NCBI RefSeq assembly: GCF_000150275.1
Contig: NW_002060946.1
Span: forward strand, 2,623,454-2,687,453
DNA from: Trichoplax adhaerens
Lineage: Eukaryota > Placozoa > Uniplacotomia > Trichoplacea > Trichoplacidae
DNA: 64,000 nucleotides
Direction of reading: 5' to 3'
The position numbers were made by a program, and so were the translations under genes. This document shows positions 1 to 10,595 of this stretch, one piece after another. Below the pieces are notes generated by a model. That model made no database searches. It was given only the letters and a program-made list of their open reading frames with translations, and had not been told where the DNA came from. How positions within the stretch are numbered: position 1 is the stretch's first letter; the number at the start of each line of letters is the position of its first letter.

Positions 1-144
1 TACCGTACGTACACCGCATTAACGTAGATTATTATTTGAATGAATTTTAGTTTTGCTATCTATCCTAGTCAATTCCTCAGTTAAACCCTGAAAGGGTTTG
101 TCTTCATCATATAATTGTCCTAACCGTAAATTTCATGATCGTAG

Positions 145-611
145 GCCAACGATATTTATGTAAGGATGGCTATTGGTAATGCTGCATGGCCAATAGGTGT
201 TACTATGGTCGGTATTCATGCTAGGACAGGCCGTGAAAAAATTTTTGCACAGCATGTAGCACGTATCCTTTTTGGTATATTTAGATTAATATTTACAAAT
301 GTAAAATGATGTAAAGCTTGAAATGGTATAATTTGTTCTTAACGAAATTATATCAGATGTACTGAATGATGAAACACAGCGCAAATACATACAGGTAAAT
401 TCTTTATTGTTATCACCAAGAATTGTCGCCTAAAAATTTTCACTCTTATTGATTGTAACTATACTTGTGATATATAGTTTGCAACTTATTAGTATTTTAC
501 GCTAATTCTTGTTCAAATTTATAGGGCTTCAAGCGTCTAATGACTCGATGCCAAATGTACTTTCCTACGGACCCTTCAAAATCAGTAGAATACCAAGGTC
601 ACAACGAATGA
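145..611 (+). CDS. PRPF18: Pre-mRNA-splicing factor 18 (PRPF18), C-terminal part
   Basis: This is the 3' end of a gene that starts left of the window. Three coding exons are visible: 145-262, 357-394 and 525-611 (TGA at 609-611). The phases join cleanly to give 80 residues. Readable blocks are [54 protein letters not shown] and [13 protein letters not shown]. These match the C-terminal Prp18 domain of animal PRPF18 almost residue for residue, including the loop with the invariant GNAPWPIGVT-type block. PRPF18 acts in the nucleus in the second step of splicing, stabilising U5 snRNP contacts for exon joining. The match is family knowledge; the exon limits are read from the sequence. The preceding exon (which should end in a residue like YVK) is not found in bases 1-144. 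A candidate AATAAA polyadenylation signal lies at 856-861. Confidence 0.95.
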
Positions 612-1304
612 TGATATACAACCTTTCAACTTTGCGTTGATTTTTATTCATTAACTATTGCACTGATCACCTGTAAATTCTATTACTTGTTACTTATTCT
701 TTTGATGTTCTTGTACTGTATATAGATACTTGGTTGTATCGGTTCGATAAATTCGTAGTATTATAGCTGATCAATTGGTGTACAGTATATTTTACGTATT
801 ACGTTAGTACCAACAATTGCAGTTCACATTGCTATGGAAAAAAACATGCAATAGCAATAAATTCAGTGTCTTATGACGTCAACTGCTCTATCTCGTTTGT
901 AAGCTTATCTATCATCTTGGCTTTTAAACATTGGAGGATACGGTAAATTACATTATTTTAGCCTCTATTCTAATATGACTAAGTATCCATAGTTTTACCA
1001 GCCATTCATGCATGAGTTTTGTTTTTTCCAAGGAAAGAGTATCTTGATCCAAATTATAAGTGTTATACAATTTCGAAGATTAATACACTGTACTATGTTA
1101 CACTGTAGAAGAATAAAATTACAGAAGTGCCTCAATAAAGTATAATCATGATCACGATAGAATGAATTCATATTATACACGACATATAAACTATGATGTT
1201 GTACACGTTTACTTGCTTTTGTTTGCATTCCGAGCATGCAATCATACAGTATATATTAAATGTAGTGTTGAAAAGATGCGAGGATTACGCAAAAGCATCA
1301 CGCA

Positions 1305-1319
1305 GGGGGGGGGGGGGGG
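1305..1319. repeat. Poly-G run (15 G)
   Basis: Fifteen consecutive G in a region that is otherwise about two thirds A+T. This could be a true G-tract able to form quadruplex-like structure, or a length-variable sequencing/assembly homopolymer. Confidence 0.9.
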
Positions 1320-2526
1320 TTCTGTATGGACAGTATATGGACGTGTATTAAATTAATCCCTTAATTAATTAAAGTAGTTCAAGACGGATTAATGACCCCA
1401 TTGCAGACTTACTGTAAGCTGATCCCTGGTAGGTGTACTATACTGTATGTCAAAAGCAGTCCAGGCCAGCACAGTATATGCAGAAGTCAGATCATTTTTA
1501 ATGCTGACACAGTACAGCAGAAGTCCGGATTCGCCGTCTGTACTGTACAGTAATTGTCTATTCCGTGGTAAACAGTAGGCACGCCAAATTGACGTCGCCA
1601 ACGTAGTACTGTACAATACGGTATTGTACAGTACTGTATTGTAATAAAAAGATTAAAAGATCGTTATCAAACAGTTCTTCTTATCTAATAATAAAAGCAA
1701 AGTTTAGATTACACCTTTCCATGCAGCGAATGGATTGGCGCGGCTAAGCTAGTAAAATACAAATAGTACAGTATCTGCAATTTAGCTTCCTGTTCAAACG
1801 CCAGGTTACACTTTGGTTCTATTCTATTGGGCAAGTTGGAGAAAAAACTAACAGAATTGCTATTCATAATTAAATCAATCAATCAGGTACCGTAATCTGA
1901 TAAAATCGAATTAAAAGCTATTTTAATTTGGGGGGGAATCTATTATACTAGGCTGTTGTTGGCAATGTAAAATTTTTTCTTTTTTTTAATTTGTGCATGA
2001 CTTGAAGTTAACATGAAGGACAGGATAATAAATGGTTGATAATATTTGAATCGATTGCCACATTGGCGCCGATACTTTAAGTAAGATGAAGTAGTTTGTC
2101 AGTGGATTACCAGAAGATGTCGATTTGATTTGTTCTATCAGCTTGACGATCAGTAGTGTTATGGAAAATTTAAAATTGATTTTACTGCTGACGTGCTAGC
2201 ACGCTGACGAGACAACTCTAATAGTAACGAGTGCATAAGAAATAATTTTCCCTTTCCTTGAAATTGATGATTTCATTCGCTGGACTACACGGCGTAATCG
2301 GGTGCCTGCTAACTTTCTCATGCTGCATTCTCAGTTTTTAGGATCGGCGATTGGATTATAATTATTATTGTAAACGATTTGAACATTGGACAGTACCTAG
2401 ACAATCACAAAGTGTATAAAACAGTTTTGATCATAATTCATAATCAAAGCTGAATTGAAGTTTAGCTCACTCCCTGTAATTAAAATATTCATTACTTTTA
2501 GTTCCGCGCAAAGCATTGTTTTCGTA

Positions 2527-2550
2527 TAAAATCGTCAATTGACGATTTTA
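2527..2550. repeat. Perfect 24-bp palindrome
   Basis: The sequence from TAAAATCGTC to GACGATTTTA is a gapless perfect inverted repeat centred between 2538 and 2539. There is no gene around it. Its role is unknown; it could be a protein-binding palindrome or the relic of a hairpin-ended element. Confidence 0.8.
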
Positions 2551-4079
2551 AAGTCTTTAAAATTTCTCCACCAAATTTTCCTGATGACGTTTTGGCAACT
2601 TTCTGGGGTTTGGAGGGATAATCCTTGTACTTCTACTATTAGTAATGCATAGTATAGAATGAAATTATTAATCAAATCATCTTTATTCGACTACTAAACC
2701 CGAGATATTGGATTGATGTGCAAAAATTTATTTGTAGCTGGTTTAAACGATGAAGATATTTGGACAGCAGTGATTGCCATAGTGCTATAATATGACGTCT
2801 TGTATTGCTTGATAATATAATCTATAAAAGAAATGGAACTAAATTTGAGAGTCAAGAATTGAAGCTTATGTCTTAAATATGTCAGTTAATGTGCGGGTGT
2901 AAACAAACTGTTTTACACTTATCAGTACAGAGAGAAGCGCATGTTAACGTGAAGATCATTTCCTGGTAACGGCATTCTTAAACCGTAATTATAAATTAAT
3001 TGATCGATTATACAGTATTATGAATTATTATTGCGAAGTTGGCTATTGGGATTCAGAGAAGAGCTTTTTTCTTTTTATACTGTACAGTAGATCATGAATT
3101 AAGCTGTGTGTTTTTATTACGATTGCAACAAGAGGTAACCTAATACACACTTTCATTTATCCATATGCGTACAGTTTTGTTTGTTTTTCCAATTTGCCTA
3201 AAAACAATATTAGCATTGGCCCAATACTCGTTCTGAGTTTTTCGTTTTCGTTATTTACCCGGAGATGATATTGATTATAATTACGGTATATAGTGCCAAA
3301 CGTGTAGTATGCACAAGAAACGCATGTAATTAAATGTCCCTTTTGGGTTAACCTAAAAAATCGTAAAGTAGTACAGTAGATCCTATGTACAGTACTGTAC
3401 AGTATGTTTCATGATTGTCATTATGCTCCAGCCGATCTGGTACATTACAGTTTTCTCGTAGATTGCCCGAATCGTTCATCGATTGTTTATTGCCGCTTAA
3501 CTATGATTAATAATGTACTTCGTTAGCCGACTGGAACGTATCATTTAATTGTAAAAATTGATATACGAGTATTGGCAACGATGTACAGTAGTTGTATAAC
3601 TTGTGGTTTCTACGCGTATCCTTCATTATAATATGAGTATTAATAAAGCAGTTTTCTGTTACGGCATTTCAGACTACAGGATTATTGTACTGTACATTAG
3701 ACCATATACAACGATTTATATTTATGGGCGGCATTGTTATTTACTCTGGTGCCTGTAACGAAAAACATCGATATCAAGCGTGGTCTCGAGGGGTTAAGAT
3801 TGTAGTTTTGTTGTATAAACGTTTCTGTTATTTGCTCGGGCATAGAAGAGCTATCCCCGTAGTTTCTGCCTCATCAGATAGATGTTGTTATACAGCACCT
3901 GATTTGTTGCATATCAAATATATTATACTGCGTTGTAACCGTATTTAAGGCTAGAATGTATTTACATCTTAAATTATATGCAATTTTAATTTTATTTATT
4001 TGATTATTTTGAACTTTTCAATATAGTACAAAATATAATTATCCAACTTCTTAGCAAATGATGCTCTGTTATTATTGTC

Positions 4080-7000
4080 ATGTGGGTGTATTCATGCATG
4101 TGGCTTGCGTTGATATTACACACTGTGGTGGCCTATAATCGTAGCGGTGATACCCTATCTGAAGGCGATCCTTTCCATAAATTATCTAGAAAATATACTT
4201 TGTCTGTAGCTACCTACAGCATATGGAATGATAGATATCACTGGCATGTAAGAAAGCTTCGAATCGCTGAATTAGTAAGTCTTATGTTGATTCTTAAGCC
4301 TTTAATTTAAAATTATATGCGTATATGCTCCTACATTTTTTCTTTATCTCGTCGTATTGCTATCGCAATGTACTGTTCATCAACCTACAGTTATGCTATT
4401 TCTGATCACGGCACTCATTGAAAGCCTACGTCCGATGATGTACTTATTCTACGAGTATATACAGTTAATATGCATCCAACTACTAAGTATATAAATCTGT
4501 TACATCTGGAGATCATATAAATGATGTAGTGATAACACTCCTGAAAGAGCTTGAGATTGACGTGAGTACTATTACGTACATTCATTAAAACTAGACAATA
4601 ATACGTTCAATGGAGTGGAATGTTTAAGTTTGCTGCATTGCCTACTAGATCTATTGAATAGATTTAGCTCTATAAATAAAAAGTTCAAACTGTTAGTAAA
4701 AATGCAGTGCCTGCTTTTGCGTTTACATTTTTCAGTGAAATTTCCATAACTGTGAATAGTTAACTGCTTATAATGAGATATAAGCGGCTTCCTATACTAC
4801 GAATTTAATTGTAATATTTCCATTATAACTTTGCTACTTGTAAATAAATAAAGGTATATGTACGAGTAATATAGAAAATGGATGAATTTCGTATAAATTA
4901 ATATCCTCATCATGGACTACTAATTACGATTGTAATAATTTGTGTAATGTTCCATTTTGTGGGACGTAATAGTTCAACAGAAATCATTTGCCTGTCCTGT
5001 TGTAAACATTTCTATAATTTTCATTGTAGATCATAGATCTTAAATTAGACATAATAGCACTTCAAGATGTCCGCTATAGTACTAAGTTAAAGACTAGTCA
5101 AGCTCACCAGCTACAAGCAATTTTACCCCGAGTGTATAGATATGTTATATTTCAGCCTATCCGGTATATTTTTGATACGATGTCGCCAAGTATTACCTGG
5201 GATGTTGAAGGAATTGCTTTTATCAGTCGACATTATCTAATACATTCTGCTTCTACTAATTTAACATTATACGATCCGAATGGTAAGTTTACTTCTACTA
5301 ATGATTAAATAACGTTATAATGATGAATCAAACTTTGTAAATTAAGTTTCGTTTATGCGTATATCTTGATTAAGTCTAAATTTTACAAATTATCTATCAA
5401 TTTTACCATAGTGACAAAACGATAATAATAACAATATAACAATACATATCATTACGCAGTATCAAATCTGTAAGCAGTTGTGCAGAATTCACTCAGACAG
5501 TGTATAATTAAAAGTAGCAGTCGATAATTAATATGTAATTATAGTTATGCTCATAGAAATAGCGAATATTGTTAATTTATACCATTCTGATTACATTTGA
5601 TTAATATTAAGAAAACGATTTATGATATTTAAAACTACACGCACACGCGCATATAATCAAATTAAGGAAGATGCTGCGAAACTCAACTAATGATAGTCAA
5701 TTTCTTATTGTGTGTGCTATTTATTTTAAAGATTCTTCCAGCTATTCAAGTAGTGCAGTAGCAACGGTGAAAATGTACATTCTTGGTTTAGGCAATATCG
5801 ATGTTTCTGCAGTAATGCTCTCTGGTAATTCAGCTTTGCGATGCAAGGAAATTGGGGAATTATTTCATTACCTTGGTACACATGTTAGGTCTTCATACCG
5901 GATCTTAATGGGTGACTTCAATGTTAATAGACAGCAAGAGAGTATTATGAATGATATGTTAAATGGCCAGTTTAAGCAAAATTCGACGTGTTTCTTAACT
6001 TCACCGTACAGACAACAGCGATTTATGAAGTGGAAAGACGCGTGGATCGAGGCTGATCCTGGCTATGCTGGTATTACATATAGCCCTGTGGTAAGTCGCT
6101 TGTCAAAGTGTCCTTCGAGGATAAAATTAGTTTCAGATAAACAACTAGATGATCTTATCAGTATCTACTTATTTTAGTGATATGTTCTGATGAAATTGAT
6201 CACTCCTAGTATATAGTAAGTGAAATGTTAACCTTTATTATCCAGTTTTTTTATACCTACAAGTTGATTATTAATTTACGGCAATGCATAAGGTTCATAA
6301 TCAGTATACTATACGTTCGTAAACGTAAAACACATTACCATTTTACTGCATCTATGATATAAATGCATTTCAGGTACAGTCATAGCATCAGCACAGTACT
6401 CATATAATTATACGATTCCTTATGTCTTGAATTAGTTATCAATCTAAAAATGTTTTATTTTCTACAGCCTACTATAGGTTATATCGCTCGCAGGGATCGT
6501 ATCCTGTTATCGAATTCATTACGCATTAGACGAGCATTGCTGGAAGGCTATGGTGCTAGGTACAAATCACTCTTCGTTGTTCTAGTTATCTGGGAGAGAT
6601 TCAAAGCGGTCATGAGCATGGGATATTCCCATTTTCGTGACTCACGAGGAGACGATTGGTTTTACTATGGTAGTACCTGCTCTTATAAATGCGGCAATGG
6701 AAAATCTTGTCGATGTGGTGTTTGTTCAAACTCTCGCAACTCTTTCTGCTACCTAGATCAATGCACAGAATGCACCATGGTGCGATTTGTGCAACTAACT
6801 TTAATTCTCATATGCTTTTGTATTTCATCCCTGTTTAGTTGTATACTGCTACTTAGACTAAGTATTAATATTTGGTTAAACGAAAATTATAATTTAACAC
6901 CATGCTCTTGGATGACGAATGGATGGTGGGGCCGTGTACGAGCTATTCGTAGAGGGTTCACGTTATCTAAACTACATAGTACTGTCTATCGTATTATTCT

Positions 7001-7214
7001 TTGTCTCATCCGTAAACTTATTAATGTTAGAAAATTGCAGATACCGTCGTTAATCTTTCGTTTAATACTTGCTTTCTACCTTATAATTATATCTATTATT
7101 GCTGCAAGATGGGGTATTTACGATACTATTCATTTGATCAAGACAGTTGTTCCGGAAGAGCAATATCCAGCCGATCACCTATGCTTAATTGCCACAGTTG
7201 AAGCGGTTAAGTAG
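4080..7214 (+). CDS. Secreted/membrane endonuclease-exonuclease-phosphatase (EEP) fold protein
   Basis: The protein begins with a signal peptide (MWVYSCMWLALILHTVVAY). Exon 1 is 4080-4274 (ends RIAEL). Exon 2 is 5030-5282 (IIDLKLDIIALQDVR). Exon 3 is about 5667-6090 and carries MGDFNV. Exon 4 is 6468-7214 and carries GYIARRDRILL and, near the end, YPADHLCLIATVE. RIAEL joining IIDLKLDIIALQDVR, then GDFN, DRI and (S/A)DH in order, is the signature of the EEP superfamily (DNase I, sphingomyelinase and inositol phosphatase relatives) and of a metazoan secreted subgroup with a 'GYTF..RPDRILL' block. Unusual points: about 200 residues lie between DRILL and ADH, with a Cys-rich loop and two hydrophobic helices (LTLILICFCISSLFSCILLL and LIFRLILAFYLIIISIIAAR); the usual motif Asn, Glu and Ser look replaced (TYS, LQD, ADH). 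The exon 2 to exon 3 phase does not match (exon 2 ends phase 1, exon 3 needs phase 2), so a small exon is probably missing between 5283 and 5666. Substrate is unknown. Confidence 0.8.
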
Positions 7215-7824
7215 CAATTATGAAAAAAAATTCAAGCTTAGTTCACGCGGATTTAGTTATTTACGATCCATCATATGCAGTTTTTTATCAAAAAATGAAA
7301 CAGCTTTATTAATCTCTGCTTCTTTCATATATATTTATTGCTATTGTTTGTGCTTAACTTGTTGCATATTTAATATACAATCAATTTTGTAACACATACA
7401 GTACATCATATATTAATTGTAAAGAGCACGACTCTTGCGCCTAACGTGATAACAAACAGAACTAAAACTATCGATTTCCTTATACGGAATTTGCTTTCTA
7501 CACGTTACTTGGTATAAAGATTTATTTAAGTATTTCACCAATAGATAATAATAGGCTGTACAACTTGGAATTTAGACATCAAAAAAAATGATTTAAGTCG
7601 AATAAAACAACGTTACTCTAAGTCGTGTGTAAAGTTTCGTTCACAGAAACAAATTTAAATAATAGTAGTGGAAGCACATTGCATCATCTCAATTTTTCTT
7701 TCCATTTCTTACTGCTGTGTTTCATTCTTGGACTGCCCGTTTTCTATTAATAGAAAACGGAAAACATTAATTTATCTAATTAAATTATTGAATTTGCTCG
7801 ATTACTATGTATCCTTTAATTAAT
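7215..7824. other. Convergent intergenic stretch (EEP 3' end / THOC7 3' end)
   Basis: About 610 bases separate the EEP stop codon from the THOC7 stop codon. It is AT-rich, contains several A-rich polyadenylation-like hexamers on both strands, and has a perfect 24-bp palindrome at 7737-7760. I see no coding exon. Confidence 0.6.
7737..7760. repeat. Perfect 24-bp palindrome between convergent genes
   Basis: CCGTTTTCTATT followed immediately by its reverse complement AATAGAAAACGG. Position between two convergent 3' ends suggests a shared 3' end or transcription-stopping role, but that is inference only. Confidence 0.8.
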
Positions 7825-10595
7825 TTAGAGCTGGGTTAGGGAATCAACTACAATGTAAAAAGGATATTCATTAATGCTGCTAGTACTAATGCTATCAAGT
7901 GGTGCTTCGTATAAGATAATTTTCTTACAGTCTATTAGAGAGCTTCTGTATACCTTAATAGCGAATATATATATATATACATATGTACTATACTTTGAAT
8001 AATGACGCAATTGACTTCAATTCTTACCGCTTAAACTTGCTTTCAACTGGTTAATTGCGTGTACTAAGACGTACAATTGCTTCCTTCTCAGTTCCAACTG
8101 GAATACAGAACGGAACAAAGCATGTTAACAAAGGTCACTTTGGCAATACACTTAAATATTAATTTTAATAGTATTCCTTCATTATTGCAATATAAGCCGT
8201 GATAAGGCTGTATGGCAGTCGTGAAATGCAAAATTATTAAAGAATGAAATACAAGATAGCATTAGTGACGACGATCACCAGTTTCTATACCAAAGCTTAA
8301 TTAGTGTAAATTTATGTCAATGCAAATTTACACGCTCAACACTTTGGAGTATTACAACCTGCACTAAAATCACTTGGAATTAAACACTATAACATTTTAA
8401 ATTTAATATAGATTTAAGCAATTCATTCTATACAATATAATGTATGGCTTGCTATCCACATGAAGATGTTGATGCATTAGTACTCTATAGACAATGTTAG
8501 CTCACAAGATTGCCATTTAGGAAAAGTACGAATTGTGACTATTATTAATCCTCTTAGGAGAGAAAGTAATACAGTCACTAGTACGTGCAAGAAAATCATA
8601 CCTCTTGATCTAATTCCTTCTCGACAGCGCTATGCGATTCGAGGGCAGTTAAGATTCTAATTATTATCCGAAGAAACATTGAAATGACCGTTAATATCTT
8701 TACTATTAATGTGAAATAAGGATAGAATTTAAACTACTAGAATAGATGAAATTTGAATCTTGACGTTCATTTAAAGTAATAAGTTATGTCGGTATAAGGT
8801 ATTCAGTATTAAATTTATTTAAAATATTACTTTGTAGTCTCCTCTTTATTTGGATGCTGTTGGATAGCTTTACCTAAGGCATCATACTCTGAAATACATC
8901 AACGATATCCTTCAAGTTTAGTCATTACATCAAGCAATAGGCGAAGATAATGTATTATTATTAAGTATTCACAGATATAGTAATACTTCAATTTTTGCAA
9001 TAATCTAATATGATTTCTACAGTCAGAAGGCATTTAAAGAAAGGTTATACGTTCGATTATACAGTTAATATACAGTATTTTAAAAAAATAATGTCGCCAC
9101 TTTACAGGAGAAATTGACACGGTAGAGAGAAGTTCGTACTGTAGCTATGGTGCAAAATTCAAGGTGGCGACATTATTTTTTAAAATACTTTACAGTAATA
9201 GTGTCTTTAAACAAATCAGTTACTAAGATTAACATTTTCTGGCTTAAAATTTTGATTAATTTATAGAATTGTAAGAAGAGTGATACAAACCTTGCTGATG
9301 TCTACGGGTTCTTTTTGCCTCTTGTAATTCTTCTTTCAAATTACAGATATCTTCTTGTGCTCTTTTAATTCTATCAGCTATGGAAATGATGAGACGTTAG
9401 CCGGCATATAAATAAGAATAGCACACACAAAGTAGTATCAATTAATTAACTAATACGGATCACATTTTTACAATGCTATATCTAACAAGTCTGCATCTAC
9501 GTAATTTTAAAGTGAAACTTTGGGGGGGTTTACGACTCTATCGCAATTATTGCTAAATTCGTCACTATTATAGAGTATATTAGACACTACATTATCAAAA
9601 TTACTGCATCCCTTAACTGTATTTCAAGAAAACAAGATTTTTAAAAATTAAAAAATTTATCCACTATAAATCCGTATTTATCTCTAACATGATTTATAAT
9701 ATTTTCAAGCAAAACATTTTGATTTTATTTCTTACAGAGCCAATTGCAATCTACGTAGGCATAATCTTTGCACCCAAGGGTATCTGTGGTATGACTTATG
9801 CTTATCATATACACGGTATAAAGTACGAATGTAAGGCTATGAGCTTACTCAAATCTTCATTCAAAACTTGATAATTTTCCAACTCCCTTTTATTCATTTG
9901 ATAAACTAGGTAATTCTTGGCTATTGTAGATTGGCAAGTGGCTAACATGGCCAACAAGCGTTCAAAAAATGCGCTACTGCAGAAAATAAAAATTTTCTCT
10001 TATCATCTTAGTTCGATCCTTGCACAGTAATTACTATAAAATATTGACATTAGAGGCTGTTCATTTTAATTATTTTCAATGTACAGGTTTATGTAGATGA
10101 CTTACTTGCTAGCATCGTCTTCATTAGGATTATTGCACCATTTAAGAAATGACTTCATAAATGTTACTAATCTTTTTTCATCACCACTGCCATCGCCATC
10201 AAGAAGTAATCTCTTGCGAATGATTTCGTCTAGGCAATGAACAATTTTTATAAGAAAAAGAATGCAAACAACATGATAATGTCACTATTGAGTAGACACT
10301 GGTGGCACTTTCTGCTACAATTTACATCACTATAGTCGGTATCCACTTTACTAACGGATGACTAGAATCGAGTGATCCATGCCTGTGCCATACCTGCATG
10401 TATGCACATACACTTTAAGGGCAAAATAGATGTTCACTCTGATAAAATTAAAATTTCGTCTACAATAACTTTAAAATTATAGCTTGATAATCAACACATG
10501 CAAGCTTGATTAATCCAAGTGGATCATGTAATTGAAAAGCATCATAAATTGGACATAACAGTGTTTTACTTTGGCTACAACTTACCATCAGCCAT
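7825..10595 (-). CDS. THOC7: THO complex subunit 7 (THOC7)
   Basis: Eight exons on the minus strand: 10586-10595, 10106-10229, 9849-9976, 9291-9377, 8831-8888, 8602-8656, 8028-8097 and a last exon. All phases join. The start exon codes only MAD plus one base. Blocks read DEIIRKRLLLDGDGSGDEKR, FMKSFLKWCNNPNEDDA, ERLLAMLATCQSTIAKNYLV, MNKRELENYQVLNEDL, AQEDICNLKEELQEAKRTRR, YDALGKAIQQHPNKEET and LELRRKQLYVLVHAINQLK. These follow animal THOC7 along its length, with the long coiled coil. THOC7 is a subunit of the nuclear THO/TREX complex that couples transcription to mRNA export. The last exon is ambiguous: 7825-7904 (APLDSISTSSINEYPF.., giving 203 residues, close to human 204) or 7925-7953 (SGIQKLSNRL, giving 186). 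The tail is poorly conserved in the family, so either is possible. The gene is convergent with the EEP gene. Confidence 0.93.
8304..8333. repeat. Small inverted repeat in a THOC7 intron
   Basis: GTGTAAATTT and its reverse complement AAATTTACAC are separated by about 10 bases. It lies in the intron between the exons 8602-8656 and 8028-8097. Function unknown; such AT-rich hairpins may arise by chance. Confidence 0.5.
9073..9188. mobile_element. Short inverted-repeat element (hairpin or MITE-like) in a THOC7 intron
   Basis: Left arm about 9074-9100 (agtatttt ... gtcgccac) and right arm about 9164-9189 (gtggcgac ... aaaatact) are reverse complements over about 26 bp with a single one-base length difference in the A/T run. 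About 63 bp of unrelated sequence lies between. The whole is about 115 bp and lies inside the THOC7 intron 8889-9290. It resembles a miniature inverted-repeat transposable element, or an RNA hairpin in the pre-mRNA. No transposase is present. Confidence 0.65.

Larger units (their letters stand above)
612..4079. other. Gene-free stretch between PRPF18 and the EEP gene
   Basis: I find no supported coding exon here. Open frames in it are short and overlap repeats. The stretch holds a run of 15 G at 1305-1319, several copies of the palindromic motif GTACTGTACAGTAC or its halves (about 1540-1640, 3079-3090, 3385-3405), and a perfect 24-bp palindrome at 2527-2550. It may include the PRPF18 3' UTR (left end) and the EEP promoter (right end). 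Confidence 0.6.

Noticed and set aside
995-1616. Several short frames on both strands
   Set aside because: They overlap the poly-G and GTACTGTACAGTAC repeats and have no conserved content.
3685-3948. 87-residue plus-strand frame before the EEP gene
   Set aside because: No signal, no domain and no donor site joining it to the EEP exon at 4080, which has its own signal peptide.
4503-4560. Possible extra exon in EEP intron 1 (SGDHINDVVITLLKELEID, followed by GTGAGT)
   Set aside because: No acceptor gives a phase-0 length, and exons 1 and 2 already join to the family's RIAEL..DIIALQ motif without it.
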